Assembly (NCBI RefSeq): GCF_958298935.1
Contig: NC_084943.1
Span: 382,001-446,000, forward strand
Direction of reading: 5' to 3'
Length of the DNA: 64,000 bases
DNA from: Phragmites australis
Lineage: Eukaryota; Streptophyta; Magnoliopsida; Poales; Poaceae
The notes beneath the pieces were generated by a model. It was given only the letters and a program-made list of their open reading frames with translations, did no database searches and had not been told where the DNA came from. The position numbers and the translations under genes were made by a program. Below, piece by piece: positions 11,655 to 23,305 of this stretch (positions are counted from its first letter, which is position 1; every line of letters starts with the position of its first letter).

Positions 11655-12571
11655 TGTTGACACAAAAAGATGTTGCGCCAAATACTGAGCACCTCGTGTG
11701 CAATATCCGACGAGCAACACCTAGGATAACCTAGTCGTGGCACTACATCATCGGATCTTCGTTCTTAGACATGCTTGGGAGGGACCCTATCAGAGTGCAG
11801 ATGGCCGTCGACTTGTCCTTGGTCGTCAAAATCAAGAACAAGTAGCAATATAGATTGGGAAAGAGAACCGAACTATAGGAACTAGAAAAAAGAGATAAAA
11901 ATGAAAGGTAATGTAAATTGTGTTTGATCGATTAGTTGATGTCTCTCAATCGGTCAAGACCCTCCCATAGTTGAAGGGAGGCAGGTCTTAGCTGTATAAG
12001 ATCAGGACTCCTAATTCAAACCAAACAAGACTTGCAAATATGATTCGTCTATGCCTTCTGATCTCCAAATTTTCTATAACATATCTTTCCTAGTCTACCA
12101 CTTAAACTCCAATATATCTACCCGAGTATCATTTATTGCAGTTCAACTTTCCTGGATTCGACTACATTCTTGATCCGAACATCTACTTGAAGAACGACTA
12201 CTTGGTTCAATCACGTGCTCACATTCGATCAGTCATTGCTCGGTCTGAAGAACTTCTCGAACTCAACCAACTCTTTGTACTTGACCAGGCCTTCAGTCTT
12301 GACCAGCCCCTTGGACTTGACTAGCTGCTCGGTTCGACCACTCGGTCGAAGATCACCATGGCCTAAGATCACCATGGTCGGAGAGCATCCTGGCTGAAGA
12401 TCACCTGGTCAGAGGCCACCGTGGTCGGAGATCACCATAGTCGAAGATCAACTTAGCCAGAGACCACCCTAGCCAGAGACCATATTCACGCATTCAACCA
12501 GGCCAACAATTTCCCATTAAGTCGATCATCACTTCCATGACTACTATAGATGTCAAATCTTGTCATCAACA
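11655..12571 (-). repeat. LTR of the Ty3/gypsy remnant (3' LTR in coding orientation)
   Basis: The 917-bp block starts with TGTTGAcac on the plus strand and ends with ...TCATCAACA, so its ends are the inverted TGTTGA/TCAACA expected of an LTR. Directly beside it (12572-12590) the minus strand reads CCAAAAATAGGGGCATA, a typical polypurine tract. The pol remnant then runs on the minus strand upstream of that tract, which identifies this as the 3' LTR. Its body carries repeated GGTCGGAGATCACC-like words (12330-12480). The matching 5' LTR was not found. Confidence 0.7.
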
Positions 12572-12590
12572 TATGCCCCTATTTTTGGTA
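12572..12590 (-). other. Polypurine tract of the gypsy remnant
   Basis: On the minus strand the sequence CCAAAAATAGGGGCATA lies immediately before the LTR start TGTTGATGAC. This is where plus-strand DNA priming occurs in LTR retrotransposons. Confidence 0.6.
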
Positions 12591-12639
12591 AACATACATG
12601 TTTGACACAAAATAATATCATCAGTTGTACCTTAGAACG

Positions 12640-15440
12640 ATGGTAATCAACACACCAACTATGTTTTTTCTATGTACTTTGCCACACACTAGGATAATAC
12701 TTCAAATATTGTCCGTTAATAGCTTTATGCAATTTCTCCCCTTGCAAGGTTTCTAACAAATAGAAATTTTTAGGGACGATACTTACAACTCTGTATGGAC
12801 CTTCCCACTCAAAGACCACTTGCCAAACTTATTGTCCTTTGACCTAATCGGCGGGATAGTCTTCCATACAATATCTCTAATTTGAAATGACTTTGCCCTT
12901 ACCTTCTTGTTATAGGCTTTGGCTACTCTTAATTTGTCCTTATCAATTTCCCTCAAAGCATGTAATCTTTCATCGTCACTTCACCAATCCTATCTATCAT
13001 TTGATCATAGTAATCCACAGCCGACAGGTTGTTATACTCAGCCAACCTCAAAGCACCAAGGTTCACTTCAACAAGTAGTACAACCTATTGTCCATAAATA
13101 AATTCATACCGTGTTACTTTAGTGGCACCATGTCTAGAAATACGATATGCCTATAAAGCACACGATAGAACTTTTGGGGTCTTTTGGGGTGTTCCTCTAT
13201 TTTCTTTTTGATAAGCTTAATCAAATCTTATTACTAGACTCAGCCTGACTATTGACCTGAGCATAATATGGAGATGAATTAAGAAGCTTAATTTTCAATG
13301 ACTCGATAAATTCACGTACCTGATGTGACATAACGAAGTACATTGATCTGTAGTTAAAGTTTGTGGAATGCTGAATCTATAAATAATATGCTCCAAAATA
13401 AAATCAATCACCTCATTGTGTGTCATATTCTTAAGAGGAATAATTTCAGCCCACTTGGTGAAATAATCGGTAGCCATGAAAATAAAGTGATGATCTTTAG
13501 ATGATGGAGGATGTATTTGACCAATAAAATTCAGGCCCCATCGCCAGAACGACTATAGTTTAATAATAGGATATATCGTGGCAGCAGAAACTAATTGAAT
13601 ATCACCAAACTTTTGGCATGCCTTGCATCCATACCTAAAGTAATCATTAAGCATAATAGACCAATAGAATCCAGCTATTTTTAATAACCACTTCATCTTG
13701 CGTGATGATTGATGTGTGCAACATATGCCTTCATGTACTTCTCCCATAGCAATTCTTGCTTGATATGAATCCAATCACTTGATAAGCAAACCATCTAGAA
13801 CTCGACGATATATACCATCATTCAACAATACACATTTGAAGGCTTGTCGCCGAATCTTTCGATCAACATTTTTGCTTGGATCCTTCAAATAATCAATCAA
13901 AGGTCTTCTCCAATCCTTATAGTCAGCCATTTCAACATTTTCTCTCACTGGAGAAGACATAACCGAACCCAAGAACTAATATCCAGCTATACAATGATCA
14001 ATATTTTCAAGCATCGTCTTTCAATCACAAAAAATTTGCCTCTATCAACTTGATAACTAGATGCTTGTTGTGCTAAGTTATTAGCTTTAAAATTATCATC
14101 TCTACACACATGACTGATAGTAAAATCATCTAAGATGGCAATGATGTCTAGATATTTATAAAGATAGCTATTTAGTGATTCGTCAAAATATCAATAATTA
14201 ACAGAAACTTACTGCACAACTAACAACAAATCACCAAAAGCATTTATATTCTTTACACTCATATAACTCAAAATTTCTAATCATAACAAGAGAGCTTCAT
14301 ATTCGGTTTGATTATTAGTAAAAATACTCCAAACGACAAGATATTTCAGAAATAGCACCTCTAGGTGAAACAAAAATAAGACAAACACCTTGTCCTACCC
14401 CACAAGCTGAACCATCAAAATAAAGCTTCCATGATTTAATAAATATATAATCAACTTCTAAATCATGTTTATTATCAATCTAGTGGTCAACAATAAAACT
14501 AGCTACAACTTGATCTTTCATAGATTTCAAATATTTATAAACCAAATCATACTCTATAAGCCCATTTACCAATTCTACCACTTAAAATTAGCCCATTTAC
14601 CAATTCTACCACTTAAAATTAGCCTTTGCAACATATATTTAACCACATCGGCTTGACATGTTACTACACAAGTACTATATAGCAAATAATATCTTAGTTT
14701 CATGGAAGCATAATATAACGATAAACATAATTTTTCAATAAGACATACCTTGTCTGCACTTCCAAGAGACGTCGGCTCAAGTAGGTGACTGTGTATTCCT
14801 GGCCATCAATCTCTTGTGTTAAAACAACACCGACCATGTTCTCTTTCACAGCAATGTATAGCCAAAAAGCTAATTCGGCTTTCGGTGCTCGAAGCATCAG
14901 ATGAGTAGATAAATATTTCTTGATCTTATAAAATGCAAGTTGTTGTTCTCCCTCCAAGCAAATTCGGTCTCATTCTTCAACTGAAGTATGGATGTGAAAG
15001 TACTAACTTTTCCAGATATGTTTGATATAAATCTCCTCAAATAATTTACCTTACCCAAGAACTTTTGTATACCTCTTTTACATGTATGTGCTTGAACCTT
15101 TTGTATAGGCTCTATTTTAGCAAGATATATCTCTATGCATCTCTCATGTATTATAAAGCCTAAAAATTTTACAGCCGACACACCAAAATCACATTTAAGT
15201 GGATTCATTTTCAAATCATATCGACGCATTCTTTCAAAGGCTAACTTCAAATCGGCTAAATGAGAATCATCGCAATCCGATTTACGACTATGTCATCAAT
15301 ATATACCTTTAGTAGAACATCAAGAAAATCATAAAAAAAATCAAATTCATAGCCCTTTGATAAGTAGCATTGGTATTTTTTAACCCAAATATCCTAGCCA
15401 CCTATTCAAATAATTTTATTGGACAATAACAATTCTAGTA
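12640..15440 (-). pseudogene. Ty3/gypsy pol remnant: RT, RNase H, integrase
   Basis: Minus-strand fragments appear in gypsy order. A reverse transcriptase part has FGLKNTNATYQ near 15380, the catalytic YIDD box at 15292-15303 and VKFLGFIIHERCIE near 15150. A segment with HLMLRAPKAELAFWLYIAVKE and TYLSRRLLEVQTRY (14957-14700) is RNase-H-adjacent. Integrase follows with its His/Cys finger (VHEGICCTHQ, then CKACQKFGD, 13774-13553) and the catalytic start MATDYFTKWAE with LTTDQ (13477-13295). A C-terminal tail with KWSPEWEGPYRV and LETLQGEKLHKAING lies near 12720-12850. Integrase following RT and RNase H is the Ty3 order. Multiple stops and frame changes make it non-functional. Gag and protease were not found; the copy seems truncated near 15440-15500, where a hAT-like element begins. 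Confidence 0.85.
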
Positions 15441-15500
15441 TTTGTCAGATTTGTTGTATTGATGTTCAATCCAACTGTAACAAAAAAAAGGTCTTTCGAT

Positions 15501-15508
15501 GTGAGGAG
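15501..15508. other. Target-site duplication (left) of the hAT-like element
   Basis: GTGAGGAG at 15501-15508 is repeated exactly at 18131-18138. Eight base pairs is the duplication length made by hAT transposases. Confidence 0.75.
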
Positions 15509-18130
15509 CAAGGTTAAGGTTACCGAACGGAGCTTAGCGAGCTTCGGTGGTAACCGAAAATTCGCGATAACCACGGTGTCGGTGTATCAAGAACCGGGGG
15601 TCCCTGAGTCCCGAGGCCATGCCAGCCATCCGCCACATGGCGCCATCGCGCGAGGTCCCTCCTGTGGGGTGGGTAAAGCTCAAGTCCCGGGAGAAGGTGC
15701 TTGGGGCCACAGTCGCTGGTCCCCGAGCACCCCAGTTCCCCGATGATCCACAAAGTCTAAGTACCGGGAAGAAAGTGCTCGGGGAGGTGCCCGGTCACCC
15801 ACGAGCACCCCAGTCCCCCGATGATCAGAAGAGCTAAGTTTCGGGAGAGAGTGCTCGGGACTGCGTGTAGCAGCTCCTGAGCGCTCGGTTCTCCGAGGAT
15901 CCGCGTAAGAGTGCTCGGGAGAGAGTGCTCGGGGCTGCACGTGGCAGCCCCCGAGCACTCGGTTCCCCGAAGGATCGTGCGAGAGTGCTTAGGGAGGTGA
16001 ACAGTACCCCCGAGCACCCGGTCCCCGAGGACAAGGATAGGCATTCTCGGGAGAGAGTGCTCGGGGAGGTGAACAGTACCCCCGAGCACTCGGTGCCCCG
16101 ACGACCCAAAAAGGCCTCCGAGGGGCCCGCTGATGAGGTGTCAATCAGTCGGAGGTCCGAGGCCGCATTTAATGAGCGTGCGTGGCCTGACATCTCCAAC
16201 TGCTCCCGCCACAGTGTCAGTTCCTGCCATATTTTGGCAGAGAGGCGTGGGGCCATTAATTGCACGGGTCCCGTCCCGTATCACCCGGCTTGCCTCGGGA
16301 TAACATCTCAAGGATCAAGGCGTTCCGTCTGCCGCCCTGCTGTGGCAGAGGAACAAGACAGGGCGGGCACGCCGGGTTGCTCTGCGGCTGCCCGGTGGGC
16401 CCTCTCCACGGCGCCCGTTGCCAGGGCGTTTATGGTGACAGGTGACCTGGCGTGCGGCGTTTTTTCCACCCCCGGTCACTTTACCCAGAAGAAATGATGA
16501 CGTCTTTCCCAGTCATGGCGTCTTGGAACTTGTGCCCCCCTCCTTCCCATTCGGGGCATGTCTCGGCCGGCAGGTGCTTAAAAGAGCCGTCAACACAGAA
16601 GAGAAGATAGGTCCAACCCAATCCAACAGGTCGAAGGATCAACGAACATAGCAAGAACCGAACCATAGAAGAACACAAAGCACAAGGCACAGTCCCTGCC
16701 GAAGAACAAGGAGCCTCAAGTTCTTAGTTAAGCCAATATTCTTGTAACCAGCAACATCCTTGAGGGACTTTCTCAGGATAGTTATTGCATCCATACAGGA
16801 GTAGGGTATTACGCCCCCGTGTGGCCCGAACCTGTCTAAACTCCGGTGCATTTACTTCTTTTTGCACTAGGTCATCTTCCCCCACCACCGGCCGTTGTAT
16901 TTACTCTCATTCATTTCTCCGACGAACTTATTCAGGATCATCCCCCCGGCCGAATCTCTAAAAAGGGGTCTCTCGGGATCCTTGCGACAGGAATTAATCC
17001 TTCGACACACGGTTACCGGTCAAAAATTTAAAAAAAATCGGAGAACATTCATTTGGCAAATATTTGAAATTTGGAAAAAAAAATCGCGATTTGAGCCATT
17101 CAGTAATCAGTCGGTTTGGACCGGTTACCGAGCGGTTTTTACGATTTATCGAGCGGTTTTCTCGAATTTTCCACATTGTCAGTTACCGCTCGGTTTTTTC
17201 GGTAACCGCTCGGTTTTCTCGATTTATCAAGCGGTTTTCTCGATTTTCAAAGAAGTTTAACAAAATACTCAAAAATTATCTCAATCTTGTAAAATCAATA
17301 ACTAATTTATCTGAGCTTCAAATCAAGTGAAACAAATTTTGTTGGTTTTCTTGTAACATGATCTACATGATAAAAGTATTTATACTCATAAAAAAGTTCA
17401 AAATTTTCTGTGAGAAATTATATTTTTTAAACCAAGTTAAATGCATAGTTTACTCTTTGCTAATCCAAAAATCATGAAACTAATTTTGTTAGTCTTCTTA
17501 CATGATCCTATGTCTTTCAAAAATACATGAACTTATGAATTAGTTATTGTAACATGCATGATTGTGTAAATATATTGCGACTAGATTAATTCATAACTGA
17601 CACATCAGACCTCAAAAATTAGTGAAACCACTTTCATTAGCTTATTTATACTATGATTTACACAGGAAAAATAATAGTAGACATGAAAAAGTTAATTACA
17701 GTGTTGTTTCTTAACATATTCACTTTATGCTTGTGAACTTTGTAAAAATCATAGAGAAATTAATAAAACTCTAAATAAAGTGAAATCAATTTTAAAGATT
17801 CTCTTAAAATAATTTTTATGCAAGAAAAATATGTGTTCGCATGTTAAACTTTGCCTTAACATGAGTTAATAACTGAGCCGCACGCTTCAATTTTTTTTAT
17901 TTTTTTCAAACTTCCTCCCTATAGAATATGATGCAAATGATATTATTTTTGAAAAAAATTCACAGAAGGTCTTAGAATTGTGCCTAGTTTTTTTAAGATT
18001 TTTTTGGTTTTTTAGTTTTTCAAATTTTTTGAATTCAAATTCGGTTACCGTTCGGTTTCTGAAATCGGACCGGACCGAGAAGGTCGGTTATCGCGGTTTT
18101 TGAGCGGTTATCGTCGGTTTTTTAACCGTG
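15509..18130. mobile_element. Non-autonomous hAT-like element, interrupted by a solo LTR
   Basis: The element begins CAAGGTTAAGGTTACCG and ends CGGTTTTTTAACCGTG, giving terminal inverted repeats of about 9 bp (CAAGGTTAA against CACGGTTAA). It is flanked by the exact 8-bp repeat GTGAGGAG. Words of the form GGTTACCG and CGAGCGGTTTT recur near both ends (15520-15576 and 17100-17240, then 18040-18120), as subterminal motifs do. Removing the solo LTR and one target copy leaves about 1186 bp of original element. No transposase was recognised, so it depends on another hAT for movement. TIR and TSD support the hAT class; the family is unnamed. Confidence 0.7.
15577..17007 (+). mobile_element. Solo LTR (1431 bp) with 5-bp target duplication CACGG
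   Basis: The block opens with TGTCGGTGTATCAAGAACCG and closes with ...TAATCCTTCGACA. It is flanked on both sides by CACGG (15572-15576 and 17008-17012). No internal retrotransposon sequence lies inside or beside it, so it is a solo LTR left by LTR-LTR recombination. It holds an array of GAGAGTGCTCGGGGAGGTGA-like and CCCCGAGCAC-like words (15657-16100). A close relative lies at 59513-60968 in the opposite orientation with a different 5-bp duplication. The long ORFs across it are by-products of GC-rich repeats. Confidence 0.88.
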
Positions 18131-18138
18131 GTGAGGAG

Positions 18139-18483
18139 TAGTATTTTCATAGCATATTCGACTTGATGACGATAATGTTTCGTCATTGTTTCACCCTGCC
18201 CAATCGGGCTGCCTACTAATTTGTGACGATTTGCAGACATTGCATGATGATAATATATTCAGTTTATGACGAAATATTTTGTCACAAAATCAACTCATAT
18301 TGTGATGAAAAAAAATACGCGTCATAGAAAAGTTGACTGTTTATGACGATTTGGAATATTTCGTCATAGAGTACAATCTATGACGCTCGGCGTGACGCTC
18401 AATATACGTCATAAAAAGAATAGCGTGACAAATTTATGGTCTTACATGACAATTTTCTATCATGGAACATCAAAAATCTAGTG
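18139..18483. mobile_element. Terminal region of another CACTA-like element
   Basis: ATGACG and CGTCAT words recur in both orientations through this stretch, such as TATGACGATTTGG and CGTCATAGAAAA. It ends with ATCAAAAATCTAGTG, which reads CACTAGATTTTTGAT on the other strand, a plausible CACTA terminus. No partner terminus was located in the window, so the extent is unknown. Confidence 0.45.
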
Positions 18484-20745
18484 GTGTCTGTATCAAATAG
18501 CTGATACGCAGAGTATACTATTTATCGTATTACTGTCATATATCGTATATAAAAAAGATTAAGGTTATATGAGTACAAAATATCTTAAACCACATGGTAC
18601 ATTACAAACCTGGTCAACCAACCAACAAAAACACAACGGAAAAAGAACCCAAAGTGATAGTCAATTAGGGTGTGAATGTGACCGCTAATTTTACTCCTCA
18701 TCTACACCTTCTTTTCTCACGAAGTTGACATCTATTTCCTCATTTGAATGAAAGCAAGAATAAGTACGGAATATGTTTAGCAAGTCCTATACTATTATAA
18801 AAGATTTGATAGATGTATAAATGATGACTTAAGGATAAAGCTTTACAACTTAGTTTTAAGTGTAAAACAATTTATACAGATATCTAGATATATTCTCTAC
18901 TGTTAAGTTTGAAATAGATTAAACAAGGTGACAAGATATATCTGAGAGTTTTCGGTCCTAGAAGAGGATATACCTCACTTCATAGTCTCTATCAATGTGT
19001 CTAGTGTACCTTTAGTACCACTCAATTCCTGGCAGATCGAGCTATCAATCTCATCATACGAATATCTAGTCAATACACTCACTCATCAACGATACACATG
19101 CCCCAAGTCTAACCAATTGAGATCATTTCCTTGCATGTCCATGACTATAGACACATCTATTCGAATAGATTTATACTCTGCAGATGTTATACACTATACC
19201 CACGTGATATAATCATCCTCCAAACATTACAAGCAGAGGAGCGAATCATGTTGCGATGCTTCAATCGTCGTCCCTTACCGGACTATACTACGATACACCC
19301 CAAGTGATCTAGGCCTACTAAGGGATGCTATAGTACTACCTGGATCTCCGTAAAGAGTCTAGTTCAATGAACATCCCATGAAGCACCTGACAGACGTTTG
19401 TGTTCTCATTGCTCCCTTAGCCTCCTAGTAAAATGTCTAGTTTTTGGTTGGGAGATAGAAAAATCAAGTTATGCCCATAACAAGACGTATGATTATACTA
19501 GGGTGGCTTAGCATAACATCACAATGATTCAATACTTAAACGGCTGGGGCAGGCATCTTCAAGCTGGTATTGAATACCATGCAGGTAAATCAAACCCCTA
19601 AGAACATTTGTACGGAGGACTACGTACCCTACTTGCCCCCACCAGATTAGTTTTCACCCATTTTATACACCACCCGCTATATCTCACACGATATCAAGAA
19701 TTCCACAATCACCAAAGGTTCATGGCATATGAGTTGAATTGACATTCAATGAAGCGATATCTCCGAAGAGATGTATTTCATAAGCGATATCCCTAGAAAG
19801 ATGTATTCAATCTAAAAATGCTAGATATCAAGGCATCGTCCGGCATTAATATAGATAGCGATAGATAATCCTAAGGTGACATGAATTCAGGATAATTACA
19901 TTTAAGATATGACAATTGTTTGATAGGATTTAACTAATGCAAACAGTTGAAATAATACAATTTATAGGATTTAATGGCATTGAAGGTTGGGCCAGAGCTG
20001 AGAAGAAAAGGAAAAGAGGGCGGTCCAGGGAGAGGAAAAAAGAAAAGGAATTGATTTGGAATAAATTCAAATAGAATTTATTTGAATTTGGAAAATGATT
20101 TGGATATGGTGTTAATTCAAATAAGTTTATTCGAATTAGGATTTGAATTTGAAGCTCTGATTTTTTAGAGGGATTCAAACTCAAAGGATTTGAATTTATT
20201 TGGTTTCTAGCTGAATTGAATCTAAGAAATAGATTTAAATATGAGAGACATTCAAATTCAAATCTTCACTTAAAGAACCATAAAAACAAATCAAACAAGA
20301 TGCATATGATTATCTTTCTATAGGGATTAATTTAGAAATTAATTTGGTGCTCTTTGAAATATTTAGCCAAAAATTACACACACACACACAACAAGCCTAT
20401 TTTGCGTATATGCGCAGTTACTATTCACACTACGCACATGTGAGTTATAACTCTTTAGATAGACCGGTTACAACCACATGTTCAGAAGTACATAATTGCA
20501 ACCCCAGATCAGCCTACGCACTGTGAGAAAGCATGCATATATGTAGGGAATATTTTGTTGATTCTAATTATTAAAATGCAATATCTTTAGAACTAGAGAT
20601 CCAATTTTTGATCCGTTTGAAGCATATTATTAAAAAAAATATACTTAACAAAATGAAATCCATTAATGCTTTATTTTTTATGAAGTTTTAGGTTTGTAAC
20701 ATAGGTACATCCATGTAAGTCACCCAATTGCGCTTTGTGCTACAC
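18484..20745. other. AT-rich intergenic DNA, unclassified
   Basis: No gene is recognised. Short ORFs near 18997 and 19930 lack motifs. At 20040-20260 there is a run rich in TTTGAATTT and AATTCAAAT words that pair with each other, suggesting a small foldback. A short (CA)n run lies at about 20379-20392. Confidence 0.35.
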
Positions 20746-20747
20746 TA

Positions 20748-21195
20748 CAGTTACAACTTGGGTTATTAGTTGTAATTCAGAAACAGTCAAGTTACAACAT
20801 ATTGAACAATATAGTTACAACATGGTAGACACTCTAATTATGACAACATAGTAAACACTCTAGTTATAACAATGTATTATCGAGCGAGTACTAATTACAA
20901 CATGTTAGACACTCTAGTTACAATATAGTAGACAATCTAATTAAAACATGCATTGTTGAGGATGAACTAATTACAATATGTTAGACACTCTAGTTACAAC
21001 ATGCTGAACAATATAGTTACAACATTGCCGATTGCAATATGGTCGTAATTAGTTACAATCAATCAGCTTTGACAGGTAAGTTGCAATCTCACTATGTGTA
21101 TAGTTGTAAACATTCTATACCTATAGTTACAATCACTCTATACTTATAGTTGTAATATCTCTATTCACGTAATTGCAACTGGTTACAATCGCTGC
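20748..21195. repeat. Degenerate array of GTTACAACATG-like units
   Basis: About two dozen variants of AGTTACAACAT or its complement-like form TAGTTGTAAT are spread over 450 bp. They are commonly joined to GTAGACACTCT or TGAACAATAT, giving an irregular period near 20-40 bp. Parts are repeated more closely: CATGTTAGACACTCTAGTTA occurs near 20898 and a TATG-starting variant near 20966. No coding sequence is present. Confidence 0.65.
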
Positions 21196-21367
21196 TCATG
21201 AGGTGAGAACGCACTCGATTATTTGTGGACCCGTGGGGTAATGGGTGGTGTGTCTCTTTTGACTAGCCTTTGACCATGCATGGGTGGTCCATTCACCAGC
21301 GCAGACTACATACACGTGCTCTCTGAACCGTGCTAGATAGTCACCCATCACACGGCTCTCAAACCTA

Positions 21368-22149
21368 ACCTGTGGTGGATCCCGGGGGACAAAGCAAAGT
21401 TAAAGCGCTTGATCCTTTGCCCCATACTTTTAGATCTTCCTCCCCGCCGATCAAGCAGCAACGCAGCTCTTTAGTCTCTCGACGACGGGAATGGGAGATG
21501 ACCGGTAAGCCAGATGCTTCGCGAACCACCGGTACATTTCGTTGCACTTAAATCACCCTCGTTAAGAGTCCTTACTTACTTAGACGAGAAAGAAGATCCT
21601 TTTATCCCTCTTCTTTTGACGAGGAGGACGAACCCTTTGTGATTGTCCACGTATTCGGCAGATCCTGAAAGCTATACTTGATCCTCTTACAATCAAAGTG
21701 GATACTTGTTCTTGATGGTTAGGTTACCTGGTTGAGCGCCCGAGTTTCAATGCAAAATGGCTCCCGCTTCTTCTGAAAGAAAACTGGGGAAAAAGAAATA
21801 TAGAGCCGTCAGAGGCTTATTTGGCCGATATATGATTCAAAGAATGATTCTTCCCTGGGTATTTCCCCGGTACCATTATTTAAATTGGAGCTTTTCAATT
21901 CCATTTTGGAGAACTGACGAGATTGAGCCCCCACCTCAAGTTCATATGCTCTGGTGGGATGATTTCAACGAAAAATTCCCAACCCCTCCTACGCAATTCT
22001 CTGTCTTCGTTCGTGATCATCTTAGGCGAAAGGATAGGTATAAATTTTGTGGAGGGGCGGCTGTGAAAGGGCGATTCCCCCTTTTCCATTGGTTGACAAC
22101 ATGTGCAAGTGTGCAGCTCACACGGCCAGTGCGCGTACCTATAAAATAG
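21368..22149 (+). other. Possible organelle-derived insert carrying a 130-aa ORF
   Basis: The stretch differs sharply in composition from its AT-rich neighbours: mid-GC, few homopolymers, and an open frame at 21757-22149 encoding 130 aa that starts MAPASSERKLGKKKYRAVRG. The ORF is tryptophan- and proline-rich (WVFPRYHYLNW, WWDDFNEKFPTPPTQF) and its last ~20 codons run into sequence that looks like the flanking spacer. I do not recognise the protein. The texture recalls plant mitochondrial intergenic DNA, so a nuclear insertion of mitochondrial DNA is my best guess. A captured gene fragment is the alternative. Confidence 0.35.
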
Positions 22150-23220
22150 ATATATAGTGTGTGTATATATATTCAAATATATACTTCCTCGATTTTATGT
22201 TGGTTTAAATAATTAGAATCTTTTTTAAAAAGAAGTGAATTTTGCTAAAATCTAAATGCTAAAACTCAGGATGATACAAGTTCAGTGACATACTTGGAGA
22301 GTCAAGAGGAAGAAGATGCACTTGGGTGATTTCTTAGCTCCTTAACTGCAGGATTAAGGATATTATTAGTGCTAGGGGAGTAACTAGTGTGCATTCAATC
22401 ATCTTTTTGATTTAGATGAGTCAAATGAGATTCTTAGATTGTTACTCTTGGTGATTGATGTCACCTAGATGGTTTGGTGGCATTTGGTCTTGAGGAGATT
22501 TATGGTCGATTAATTGTTGAAGCCCTAAGATGATCATGTACCGGTTTAGAATCTACTGATACAGAATAGAGGATTACCACTAGAGATCACTTGGTTTATG
22601 ATTGAGCTTTCCTTGTAATATTTTTTAGAGGTAGAAAAGTTTTAGAACCAATTCAACCCCCTCTTGCATGTTGGTTTTACATATTTGGATCCATTTAAGA
22701 CCTTGTTTAGTTGAATCAAGAGGAACACACGAATAAGAAAAATAAAATGTTGTCACAGCACTCCCAATTAACAAATTTATGAATAGCTAAAACCGTTTTA
22801 AGAGAAACATCGAATAGCTAATAACAAGTCCGTGTCCCTAAAACTTAACAAAAGATATTTGCGCCAATCAACTAGGGAAAAACTTTCATTACTCTCAATC
22901 GAGTTGTCTTAAGTGAAAAGAAAAATGAGGAAATTTATTCTCTTTTAATTCTTTTATTCTTCACGATGGATTAGGCTTTACTGAATTTGATATGGTATTG
23001 GGCTTTAAAAAGACTAGCAAGAATTTGGGCTGAGGATTCATTTCGGCCCGTGTGAGATGGGCCGAGATATTTCGTTGCTTGCTTGGTGCAAATCACTTTC
23101 AGCCATCACCCACTGACAAGTGAGTCAGGGACGCGTAGGACCCCCATGTCATGGTTGTGTAATAATCCCGTATAGCTACCTGCGCGTACCAGATGCAATT
23201 AACCGTCGTCGTGCGCTGGC
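22150..23220. other. Intergenic spacer upstream of the E2F promoter cluster
   Basis: Nothing coding is recognised here. The sequence is AT-rich up to about 23040 and then becomes markedly more GC-rich toward the regulatory cluster at 23221. Confidence 0.35.
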
Positions 23221-23305
23221 ATTGGCCAATGAGGATGCTCCCCGCCAAAACCCAAGCGGAGGTCCGCCTGTCAGCGTGACGAGGCGGGCGGCGGGAAAAT
23301 AAAAG
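23221..23305 (+). promoter_or_regulatory. CCAAT box plus two E2F consensus sites upstream of the E2F gene
   Basis: ATTGGCCAAT (23221-23230) contains CCAAT in both orientations. CCCGCCAAAA (23241-23250) reads TTTTGGCGGG on the other strand, and GCGGGAAAA (23291-23299) reads TTTTCCCGC. Both fit the plant E2F consensus TTTSSCGS. AATAAAAG follows at 23298. This is the make-up of S-phase gene promoters. The next coding start on this strand is the E2F gene 690 bp away, so E2F autoregulation is the simplest inference. It could instead be the promoter of a lost gene, because 23400-23760 between them is AT-rich. Confidence 0.5.

Noticed and set aside
15459..16651. Several open frames across the first solo LTR, and the matching ones at 60031-60832
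   Set aside because: The frames coincide with the GAGCAC repeat array in an LTR, occur on both strands and carry no domain.
20748..21195. CRISPR-like array
   Set aside because: Units are too degenerate and spacing too irregular, there are no uniform spacers or cas genes, and the DNA is plant nuclear.
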